NCBI GenBank assembly: GCA_903884125.1 | Contig: CAISDR010000066.1 | Coordinates: 1-6,128, forward strand | Direction of reading: 5' to 3' | Length of the DNA stretch: 6,128 bases | Source: an uncultured bacterium | GTDB taxonomy: Bacteria; Pseudomonadota; Alphaproteobacteria; CAISDR01 | Part shown: positions 1 to 6,128 of the stretch, one piece after another | Numbering within the stretch: the first letter of the stretch is position 1 | Layout: every line of letters begins with the position of its first letter | Made by a program: the position numbers and the translations under genes | The notes under the pieces: generated by a model | What the model was told of the DNA's origin: nothing | Seen by the model: only the letters and a program-made list of their open reading frames with translations | Database searches by the model: none

Positions 1-13
1 AAGACCAGCCCTG

Positions 14-31
14 GGTAAAATGAATTTTACC
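14..31. promoter_or_regulatory. 18-bp perfect palindrome, candidate operator upstream of the surface-protein gene
   Basis: The two 8-base arms GGTAAAAT and ATTTTACC are perfect reverse complements separated by GA. The site ends 45 bases before the ATG at 77 and 11 bases before a possible -35 element, a position suitable for a dimeric DNA-binding regulator. As RNA it could instead form a 7-bp stem with a TGAA loop, but the stem is AT-rich and no T-run follows, so a terminator for an upstream gene is less likely. No regulator family is recognised. Confidence 0.4.
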
Positions 32-42
32 GCCCATATTGA

Positions 43-71
43 TTGAACAAAAATTGCCTGAATTGTATTTC
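43..71 (+). promoter_or_regulatory. Weak sigma70-like promoter candidate
   Basis: TTGAAC (43-48) is followed after 17 bases by TATTTC (66-71). The spacing is ideal but the -10 match is poor. Transcription from it would start at about the ATG at 77, giving a leaderless or nearly leaderless mRNA. This would agree with the lack of a convincing Shine-Dalgarno sequence before that ATG. The real promoter could equally lie left of the window. Confidence 0.2.
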
Positions 72-76
72 CGAAA

Positions 77-2101
77 ATGACAGGCCAGCGCCAACCACTG
101 TACCTTCGGCGCACCCGATGCCTGCCAACGGCTGCATTATATGTGGCATTGCTTGGTCACACCGCACACAGTGCCTTGGCCCAGTCAGGCCCGGGACCAG
201 CCCACGGCAAAGATTCTGCGGTTCAGGTGAATCTCGACGCCCTTGATCAGCTTGCGCCCGCTGGCCGGTCCTTGCCATCAAAACCCGTCAGGAAGAGCGC
301 TCACCCGCCAATCGTCAGCATCGACCTGTCGGCACTCGATGGGCTTTCCGCTAATGACCCAACGCGGACAAGACCAATACCGCCGACACCAGCACCAGCA
401 CCATCTATCCAGGCCGTTGCCCAAACGTCGGTGATGCTGCCGCCAGCGCAACCTGTGACGCCTCAGGTGGTTCAACCGCATACAAACAACCCTAGCGCTA
501 CCCCTGAAATTACAGTTCGCGACCTGATAGGCAGTCAGTCGGCACGTTCTGGACCTGCCGCCCCCTCGCCGCTGTTCTGGGGGATGCTGGGCATACAGTA
601 TGATATTTCAGGTGACCGTGTTGCACCGAACGGGATCACAAATGATCCATTTCTGTCGGTGGATTCAGATTTCAATTTCGCGCTCCTTTCGAACCGGAAG
701 CTTTATCTTTTTAGCCAAAGCAGAATCTGGGTTCAAAAGTCGGCTGAACTTGGCTCATCCAGTGCGGGCCTGGGCCAACGGGAAATCGATCTGGACATTG
801 GACTGGCGTGGAATTTCTGGCGCAATCTTGAACTTAGAAGTTCGGCTTATGCCTTCAGCAATATCGGACGCGGTTTATCGCCTACCAAGCCATTCGGTTT
901 CAAGGACGGAGTAAAAATCGAAGGTCGATACACCTTTGATAGTCCCGACAGCCCTGAAATCTATGATGTGGGCAAAGCCGGATTTGTTGGCATTGGCTAC
1001 ATGCCGACCAAAGAACTCGTGGGGGGCGATGGCATTGGCTTTAGGCCCGGATTATTCGGTCATGCCTATGTAACCCATGACCCTCACTGGTCCTGGTTCC
1101 CCGGTTATGCCTATGGCGATGTACAGATTTATGCGCAAAGCCAGGCCACACCGCGCCTGCTTGAAGCCGATGTCGGTCTGGCGGTTCGTCCGATCAGGAC
1201 CAATCCCGGTTTCGAGCTGCGTGTGGGCTTCAGCCGCAACGACGACTTAAAAGTCAAAAGTGCCACTGATCTGGTTTATACCAGCCTGCGTTATGTTCTG
1301 GGGGCACAGAACGCGGCAAGAACTGAATCCGGCGATGCCGGGGACATTGGGTCAATCGCACATCCCGATTTCTGGGGAGCCTTCATGTTGCCGGTTTATA
1401 TGACCGGAAATCGCGCAGCCCCGAATGGCCAGATTTATGAACCACTGTTCACGCTGAAATCTGAATTCAATCTGAGCCTGATGTCGGACCGGCAGGCCTA
1501 TCTCTTCTGGGACAGTGCATTCTGGGGTCAGAAGGCTGCGGCAGGTGTGACCAATGCCAGTCAGGGTCAGTGGGATTTTTCCAAGCGGGAAATCGATAAT
1601 AATATCGGTCTGGCGGCCGCCCCGACCCGAAACCTGGAAATGAGGGCATCCGTCTATGCCATGGATAACCTGAACCGTGGCACCAACCTGATAACCGCGT
1701 CGGGCCAGGCCTGGGGCGTGATTGTTGAAGGCCGCCGCTATTTCGGACCAGATGATATCGGCCCCGGCGCAGAGCGTTCCTATCTCGATCTTGGCATGTA
1801 TCCATCGGGTGATCTGATCGACCCGTCGGGTTCGGTATTTAACGCCGGACTTTTTGCCGGTGCCTCAGGGCGGATTGCCCTGCCGGTCTGGCTTTGGGAT
1901 TCCTATGCGTTCGGCAAGTTGAATTTCATAAGCCAGCGTATGTTCAAACCCAGATTGATGGAAAGTGATTTTGGCCTGGCGACAAGACCGTTCGCTGCGC
2001 GCAAAAATCTGGAAATCCGCCTGGGTTTCAACAATGTCTATGATCTGACCAAAGGTGATGATGCGAAAATGGCCTATGGGGCATTTCGGATCGGATATTG
2101 A
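77..2101 (+). CDS. Exported beta-barrel-like surface protein with tandem duplicated domain (function unknown)
   Basis: I do not recognise a named family for this 674-residue protein. Residues 1-35 look like a Sec signal peptide: basic n-region (RRTR at 11-14), hydrophobic core at about 15-27, and an A-L-A cleavage site before Q36. Residues 51-60 and 82-90 carry two copies of a (V/I)-x-L-x-A-L-D-x-L motif. A Pro/Ala-rich linker runs to about 165. Two diverged copies of one domain follow, at about 167-410 and 432-674. Both begin FWG and share G-[DN]-R-x-A-P-N-G, REID, NLE-[LM]-R and PRL...GLA-x-RP blocks. Alternating hydrophobic/polar strands, many aromatic residues and a final tyrosine fit an outer-membrane beta-barrel. 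The start is the ATG at 77: an in-frame TGA at 59-61 excludes anything much longer, though no clear ribosome binding site is visible. The glycosyltransferase-like gene follows after 29 bases, suggesting a joint role at the cell surface. Export is well supported; the barrel is inferred; the function is unknown. Confidence 0.85.
   Translation: MTGQRQPLYLRRTRCLPTAALYVALLGHTAHSALAQSGPGPAHGKDSAVQVNLDALDQLAPAGRSLPSKPVRKSAHPPIVSIDLSALDGLSANDPTRTRPIPPTPAPAPSIQAVAQTSVMLPPAQPVTPQVVQPHTNNPSATPEITVRDLIGSQSARSGPAAPSPLFWGMLGIQYDISGDRVAPNGITNDPFLSVDSDFNFALLSNRKLYLFSQSRIWVQKSAELGSSSAGLGQREIDLDIGLAWNFWRNLELRSSAYAFSNIGRGLSPTKPFGFKDGVKIEGRYTFDSPDSPEIYDVGKAGFVGIGYMPTKELVGGDGIGFRPGLFGHAYVTHDPHWSWFPGYAYGDVQIYAQSQATPRLLEADVGLAVRPIRTNPGFELRVGFSRNDDLKVKSATDLVYTSLRYVLGAQNAARTESGDAGDIGSIAHPDFWGAFMLPVYMTGNRAAPNGQIYEPLFTLKSEFNLSLMSDRQAYLFWDSAFWGQKAAAGVTNASQGQWDFSKREIDNNIGLAAAPTRNLEMRASVYAMDNLNRGTNLITASGQAWGVIVEGRRYFGPDDIGPGAERSYLDLGMYPSGDLIDPSGSVFNAGLFAGASGRIALPVWLWDSYAFGKLNFISQRMFKPRLMESDFGLATRPFAARKNLEIRLGFNNVYDLTKGDDAKMAYGAFRIGY
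575..1306 (+). repeat. First copy of the ~244-residue internal duplication
   Basis: Residues 167-410 of the surface protein align with residues 432-674 at an offset of 265-269, with small length differences in the loops. Anchors in this copy are FWG at 167, GDRVAPNG at 179-186, REID at 236-239, NLELRSSAYAF at 250-260 and PRLLEADVGLAVRP at 359-372. The last block matches the second copy at 10 of 14 positions. The copies have diverged well beyond a recent duplication. Confidence 0.8.
1370..2098 (+). repeat. Second copy of the ~244-residue internal duplication
   Basis: Residues 432-674 of the surface protein. Matching anchors are FWG at 432, GNRAAPNG at 444-451, REID at 504-507, NLEMRASVYAM at 519-529 and PRLMESDFGLATRP at 625-638. 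This copy ends with an alternating hydrophobic strand closing on Tyr674, as expected for the last strand of an outer-membrane barrel, whereas the first copy ends in Leu-Gly-Ala and runs into a linker. Confidence 0.8.
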
Positions 2102-2119
2102 TCTGCTTTTAAAACTTGT

Positions 2120-2124
2120 GAGAA
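2120..2124 (+). promoter_or_regulatory. Ribosome binding site deciding the glycosyltransferase start
   Basis: GAGAA lies 6 bases before the ATG at 2131, a normal Shine-Dalgarno spacing. An in-frame TTG two codons earlier (2125) would touch this site directly and is therefore an unlikely start. Confidence 0.5.
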
Positions 2125-2130
2125 TTGAAA

Positions 2131-3435
2131 ATGCCCGGCCCGCGCGCCTTGCTGAGTTGGCATACAGACCCGGACTATATCGCTCCTCCACGTCTGTTTG
2201 ATGATCAGACAACCCTTGCCCCAATGCTGGGTGGTGATGGCCCGGCGCCGATCAATGGCCGCAGCCCGCTAGGCCCCTATGATCTGAAACAGTCACTGAA
2301 AGATTCAAGCCTTCGCACTGATTACGATGTGATCATAGTGTCAGCTGATGCCATGCAGGGCAATCTGCCCAACGGGCTTGATCAATTGCCGGGCCAGAAA
2401 ATTCTGCTGCTGGGCGACACCCATCATGGCATCCGGCCATTGGCCAATATGGTGGGCTATGCGCTGGCGGAATCTTTTGATGCGGTAATCTTTGTCCATA
2501 ACCGGCATCATGCCCACTGGTTTGTCGAGGCTGGTGTTTCACGTGCCATCTGGCTGCCGGGACTTTGCGCCCTTCCGATTGAACGCTTCAATGCGTCCAC
2601 ACATATCCCCGAGCTTGCTTTTCTGGGACAGATTGGTGAATACCACCCCCGCCGTCAGCGACTTTATCAGGCATTGACCAATGCCGGTGTGCCGGTAGCA
2701 GCAGCCCGTGGCAGTGCGACCATGGCCAGCCATCTTTATGGCGGACATGTGGCCTCGTGGAATGCCAGTCTGAACGGCGATCTTAATTTGCGTGTCTTTG
2801 AAATTCTGGCAGCGGGCGGCTGCCTTCTTACCGATCGTCTGTCGCCATTGACCGGGATCGGCAGCCTGTTTGAGGAAGGTCGGCATTTCCTGTCCTATGA
2901 TACGCCGGAACAATTAGTCGAACACGCACAGGCACTGCTTGGCGATCCGATGCGCGCGGCGGCCATCGCATCGGCGGGTGCTGATGCCTATCATGCCGCC
3001 TATACACCGGCACACTGGATCGCGGCTTTCAGAAAATTCGTGACTGACAATATCGTGCCGGATATTTTTTCGCTGACATCGGATCTGCGTATGGCGCTTA
3101 ACCATGATGCAAGTCAGGATTTTATTCACCGGCTGAAAATCTATGAACTGGTTCAGGAACTGCAATGCAAAAATGAACAGGTATCGCTGGCCATTGCCGG
3201 ATCGGTCCCCGTCAGTCTGTTATATGACCTGTGTGATCTGCATCGGGTAAAAACCAGCGTGCTTGATCCAACCGATGATGCAAGTCTGGCCATCGACATG
3301 ATCAATGGATCACTGGGCGGACAGATGCGTAGGACAAGTCTGTCCGCATGCGCCCATGATCGTTTTGATCTGGTCATAACCGATGGTGCGACCACGCCGC
3401 CGCCTGGCAAAGAGACGCTGATGTTTGGCGCCTGA
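2131..3435 (+). CDS. CgeB/YkvP-type glycosyltransferase-like protein
   Basis: This 434-residue protein has no signal peptide or membrane segment and is probably cytoplasmic. It is expected to transfer a sugar from a nucleotide-sugar donor; neither donor nor acceptor can be read from the sequence. The N-terminal half has Rossmann-like strands (YDVIIVSAD at 65-73, KILLLGDTHHG at 90-100, FDAVIFVHN at 116-124). Residues 162-305 match the C-terminal half of GT-B enzymes of the CgeB/Glyco_trans_1_2 type: LAFLGQ followed by a basic RRQRLYQAL stretch (174-182), then NLRVFEILAAGG (219-230) with the conserved donor-site glutamate E224, a LLTD turn, and a GRHFLSYDTPEQL block. Residues 331-434 form an extra region of unknown role. 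The ATG at 2131 is preferred over an in-frame TTG at 2125 because GAGAA at 2120-2124 is correctly spaced for it. The gene lies 29 bases after the surface-protein gene, probably in one operon. The family call is fairly sure; the biological role is not. Confidence 0.8.
   Translation: MPGPRALLSWHTDPDYIAPPRLFDDQTTLAPMLGGDGPAPINGRSPLGPYDLKQSLKDSSLRTDYDVIIVSADAMQGNLPNGLDQLPGQKILLLGDTHHGIRPLANMVGYALAESFDAVIFVHNRHHAHWFVEAGVSRAIWLPGLCALPIERFNASTHIPELAFLGQIGEYHPRRQRLYQALTNAGVPVAAARGSATMASHLYGGHVASWNASLNGDLNLRVFEILAAGGCLLTDRLSPLTGIGSLFEEGRHFLSYDTPEQLVEHAQALLGDPMRAAAIASAGADAYHAAYTPAHWIAAFRKFVTDNIVPDIFSLTSDLRMALNHDASQDFIHRLKIYELVQELQCKNEQVSLAIAGSVPVSLLYDLCDLHRVKTSVLDPTDDASLAIDMINGSLGGQMRRTSLSACAHDRFDLVITDGATTPPPGKETLMFGA
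3317..3347. repeat. Inverted repeat, 9-bp arms, inside the glycosyltransferase gene
   Basis: GCGGACAGA (3317-3325) and TCTGTCCGC (3339-3347) are perfect reverse complements around a 13-base loop. The hairpin lies 86 bases before the stop of its gene. It has no T-run on either side, so it is not a standard intrinsic terminator. It may be chance. Confidence 0.35.
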
Positions 3436-3442
3436 ATAATCT

Positions 3443-6128
3443 TTAATGAAAATCCCGCGATGGATAGGCCACTTTTGCAGCACGTCTGCCCTTGGTGGAC
3501 ATGCGCGCCCGGATCATGTCACGCGGATCATTACCGGGATCGCGACGCACTTCATCCGCCCGCGCCAGTGCGCCATCCAGATTGGTTGACACAGGTGCCA
3601 GCAATTCCATCAGATGGGGTGTCAGATCATCCAGATGATCTGCAATCAGATGAATGACAATACCTTCGCGCTGCACCCGGCCGCGCACACCCATCACGCG
3701 CGCACCCAGCACAATCCGGCGATATAGTTCAAATGCCCGCGGCCAGACAATCACATTGGCCGTCCCGGTTTCATCTTCAAGAGTGGCAAAGATCACGCCT
3801 TTGGCCGTGCCCGGCCGCTGACGCACCGTCACCAGACCGGCAATAGCCAGATGTGATCCATCCTTGATGGTCGATAATACGCTTATCGGCTTCCGGCCCT
3901 GTGCTGTCATGCTGTCGCGCAAAAACACCATGGGATGCGATTTCAGGGACAGGCGCAGGCGCGCATAATCCATGGCCACCTGATGCCCCAGCCCCATGGG
4001 CGGCAGATGAACTTCAGCTTCGTCCATCAGAACTAGCCCGCCATGGGCAGCAAGTGCCTCGGCCGCTGCAAACAGGGGCAAGGGGGCCGCCCCCAAAGCC
4101 TCGATTTCCCACAAGGCATCGCGGCGATTAAGCCCCAGGGTATGAAATACATCCGCCTCGGCCAGACGTTCCAGAACCGCACGGCTTAACCCGGTCCTGA
4201 GCCACACATCGCGCACGCCGCGATAACCCGATCGGCGATGTACCATCAGTCGTTCGGCATCATGAACGCTTAGCCCCTTGATCTGTCGAAAGCCCAGACG
4301 CAATAGATGGAAACCATCAGGTGCTGCCGGTGGTTCCAGGGTGCAGTCCCAGTCGCTGGCATTGATGTCAACGGGACAGACCACCACCCCATGATTGCGC
4401 GCATCACGCACGATCTGTGCCGGGGCATAAAACCCCATGGGCTGGGCATTCAGCAACGCGCAGGCAAAGACATCAGGATGATGATGTTTCAGCCAGGCTG
4501 ACACATAGACCAGCAGTGCGAATGAAGCGGCATGGCTTTCGGGAAAACCATATTCACCAAATCCCTCGATCTGGCGAAAACAGCGTTCGGCGAAATCACG
4601 TTCATAACCGCGCGCCACCATGCCTTCGACCAGCTTCATGCCAAAGGCATGGATAAGGCCCGTCTTGCGGAATGTCGCCATGGCCCGGCGCAACCTGTCC
4701 GCTTCGGTCGGTGTGAAACCGGCAGCCACAATGGCAATGCGCATGGCCTGTTCCTGAAACAGGGGTACGCCCAGCGTCTTGCCCAGAACCGCTTCCAGTT
4801 CGGCAGATGGAAACCGCACCGGTTCTTCACCCCGGCGTCGGCGCAGATAAGGATGCACCATATCCCCCTGGATCGGGCCGGGACGCACAATCGCCACCTC
4901 GATCACCAGATCATAAAAACTGCGTGGCTTCAGGCGCGGCAGCATCGACATCTGCGCGCGGCTTTCGATCTGAAACACACCGATCGTATCGGCCTTGCAG
5001 ATCATGTCATAGACGTGCGGATCTTCGGCTGGCACCTGCGCCAGATCATGGTCGATCTGTTTATGACGGCGCAAAAGATCAAGCCCGCGCGCAATGCAGG
5101 TCAGCATGCCCAGAGCCAGTATATCGATTTTCAAAATCCCCAATGTGTCCAGATCATCCTTGTCCCATTCGACAAATGTGCGATCCGCCATGGCGGCATT
5201 GGCAATGGGTACCACCGAATCCAGCGCCCCTTGGGTGATGACAAATCCACCCACATGCTGGGACAGATGACGGGGAAAACCGATGATTTCCCGGCTGAAG
5301 ACAATGGTCCGGGCAATGGCAGGATCATCAGGATCAAGTCCCGCTTCGCGAATATGATCCGGGTCAACACCTTTGGATGACCAGCCCCAGACCGTGCCCG
5401 ATAAAGCCCCCACCATATCAGCCGACAGGCCCATCACCTTGCCCACTTCGCGTACCGCCGAACGCGAGCGATAGGTGATCACGGTTGCAGCAATTCCCGC
5501 CCGTTCGCGGCCATAGCGGTCATAGATATACTGGATTACTTCTTCGCGGCGTTCGTGTTCAAAGTCCACATCAATATCAGGTGGCTCACGCCGTTCAGCC
5601 GATACGAAGCGTTCAAACAGAACATCAATGCGCGCGGGATCAACCGATGTGATGCCCAGACAGAAACATACAGCCGAGTTGGCCGCCGATCCGCGTCCCT
5701 GTGCCAGAATATCGCGGCTGCGGGCAAAGCGCACGATATCATCAACGGTCAGGAAATAGGGGGCGTAATCCAGCGTGGCGATAATATCCAGTTCGTGCTG
5801 GACCAGACGCGCCACATGATCGGGAACACCTTCAGGATATCGTTCCAGTGCGCCAGCCCATGTACGCCGGGCCAGTTCACTTTGCGGTGTCTCGCCCGGC
5901 GTGACCTCGATGGGATAATCATAGCGCAGATCATCGAGTGAAAATGTACATCGCCCGGCAATCTCAAGCGTGCTGGCAATGGCAGCGGGATAATTTCTCA
6001 GCAGCCGCATCATTTCCGATGGTGGCTTGAGATGCCGCTCGGCATGCGCCGCCAGGCCATAGCCCATCTGATCGAGCGTCTGACCCATGCGGATGGCAGC
6101 CAGCACATCCTGCAACGGTCTGCGCTCG
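3443..6128 (-). CDS. dnaE2: Error-prone DNA polymerase DnaE2/ImuC, 5' end beyond the window
   Basis: This is a C-family DNA polymerase that performs mutagenic translesion synthesis during SOS-induced repair, normally with ImuA (or ImuA') and ImuB. About 894 residues are visible; DnaE2 proteins usually have about 1,050-1,100, so most of the N-terminal PHP domain is missing. The frame stays open to the right edge, reading E-R-R-P-L-Q-D-V, a typical DnaE2 stretch; the TTG at 6115 is therefore an internal Leu codon, not a start. Visible in order are GRGSAANS (5675-5698); PDIDVDF (5561-5581) with two catalytic aspartates; KID (5123-5131) with the third; the family-typical GFPESHAASF (4520-4549); an OB-fold at about 3629-3853 containing QRPGTAKG and LEDETG; and the characteristic C-terminal SRDFH. 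All three catalytic aspartates are present and no frameshift is seen, so the visible part looks functional. The gene is convergent with the glycosyltransferase gene, with 7 bases between stop codons. Its SOS promoter would lie outside the window. Confidence 0.96.
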   Translation of the reverse strand, partial: ERRPLQDVLAAIRMGQTLDQMGYGLAAHAERHLKPPSEMMRLLRNYPAAIASTLEIAGRCTFSLDDLRYDYPIEVTPGETPQSELARRTWAGALERYPEGVPDHVARLVQHELDIIATLDYAPYFLTVDDIVRFARSRDILAQGRGSAANSAVCFCLGITSVDPARIDVLFERFVSAERREPPDIDVDFEHERREEVIQYIYDRYGRERAGIAATVITYRSRSAVREVGKVMGLSADMVGALSGTVWGWSSKGVDPDHIREAGLDPDDPAIARTIVFSREIIGFPRHLSQHVGGFVITQGALDSVVPIANAAMADRTFVEWDKDDLDTLGILKIDILALGMLTCIARGLDLLRRHKQIDHDLAQVPAEDPHVYDMICKADTIGVFQIESRAQMSMLPRLKPRSFYDLVIEVAIVRPGPIQGDMVHPYLRRRRGEEPVRFPSAELEAVLGKTLGVPLFQEQAMRIAIVAAGFTPTEADRLRRAMATFRKTGLIHAFGMKLVEGMVARGYERDFAERCFRQIEGFGEYGFPESHAASFALLVYVSAWLKHHHPDVFACALLNAQPMGFYAPAQIVRDARNHGVVVCPVDINASDWDCTLEPPAAPDGFHLLRLGFRQIKGLSVHDAERLMVHRRSGYRGVRDVWLRTGLSRAVLERLAEADVFHTLGLNRRDALWEIEALGAAPLPLFAAAEALAAHGGLVLMDEAEVHLPPMGLGHQVAMDYARLRLSLKSHPMVFLRDSMTAQGRKPISVLSTIKDGSHLAIAGLVTVRQRPGTAKGVIFATLEDETGTANVIVWPRAFELYRRIVLGARVMGVRGRVQREGIVIHLIADHLDDLTPHLMELLAPVSTNLDGALARADEVRRDPGNDPRDMIRARMSTKGRRAAKVAYPSRDFH
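3623..3642. repeat. 20-bp palindrome inside the 3' part of dnaE2
   Basis: CAGATCATC (3623-3631) and GATGATCTG (3634-3642) are perfect 9-base reverse complements separated by CA. The site encodes Asp-His-Leu-Asp-Asp-Leu just after the OB-fold of DnaE2, so the symmetry may come simply from these codons. No T-run follows in either direction. Confidence 0.35.

Noticed and set aside
43..246. Small + strand frame starting with TTG in the leader
   Set aside because: It overlaps the signal-peptide region of the 674-residue protein in another frame, starts with a poor codon and has no domain. The frame at 77 gives a clear signal peptide.
387..402. Short ACCAGC tandem repeat
   Set aside because: It has fewer than three units and simply encodes the Pro-Ala-Pro-Ala-Pro linker; no sign of a slippage-prone phase-variation tract.
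2107..2114. TTTTAAAA palindrome between the first two genes
   Set aside because: Too short and AT-only to serve as a terminator stem or a specific operator; chance is enough to explain it.
1865..2224. 119-codon open frame on the - strand across the gap between the two + strand genes
   Set aside because: Its translation shows no family features, and it overlaps the well-supported barrel C-terminus and the glycosyltransferase start.
4532..5380. Long open frame of 282 codons on the + strand, opposite dnaE2
   Set aside because: It lies wholly antisense to strongly conserved DnaE2 sequence, its product is rich in His, Gln and Arg as expected for a shadow frame, and it contains no recognisable domain.
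6113..6115. TTG as the start codon of the polymerase
   Set aside because: The frame stays open to the window edge and the upstream codons E-R-R-P fit the conserved DnaE2 sequence, so the protein continues beyond the window.

Overview
The window looks like chromosomal DNA of an alphaproteobacterium. The support is a DnaE2-type polymerase closely following the alphaproteobacterial ImuC/DnaE2 pattern, moderately high GC, and a Gram-negative signal peptide followed by outer-membrane-type beta-strand sequence. A closer placement (for example Acetobacteraceae or a Rhodospirillales relative) is only a guess.

Layout. Positions 1-76 are a short leader with an 18-bp palindrome (14-31) and a weak promoter-like sequence. 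Positions 77-2101 (+) encode a 674-residue exported protein: signal peptide, two copies of a short (V/I)-x-L-x-A-L-D-x-L motif, a proline-rich linker, then two tandem diverged copies of a ~244-residue beta-rich domain ending in a C-terminal tyrosine. After a 29-nt gap, 2131-3435 (+) encodes a cytoplasmic glycosyltransferase-like protein of the CgeB/YkvP type with an unassigned C-terminal region. The two genes probably form one transcription unit. Only 7 bp beyond its stop codon lies the stop codon of the convergent gene at 3443-6128 (-). That gene is the error-prone DNA polymerase gene dnaE2 (imuC), open at its 5' end, so the PHP-domain end lies outside the window.

How they fit together. The left pair is plausibly a cell-surface or glycan module: a sugar-transferase-like enzyme made with a probable outer-membrane protein. 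No substrate can be read from the sequence. dnaE2 is a separate SOS-mutagenesis function that normally works with ImuA and ImuB; those genes would be expected beyond the right edge. No tRNA, rRNA, CRISPR array, insertion sequence or phage gene was seen. No intergenic stretch exceeds 76 bases. The least understood item is the duplicated-domain surface protein and its pairing with the CgeB-like enzyme.
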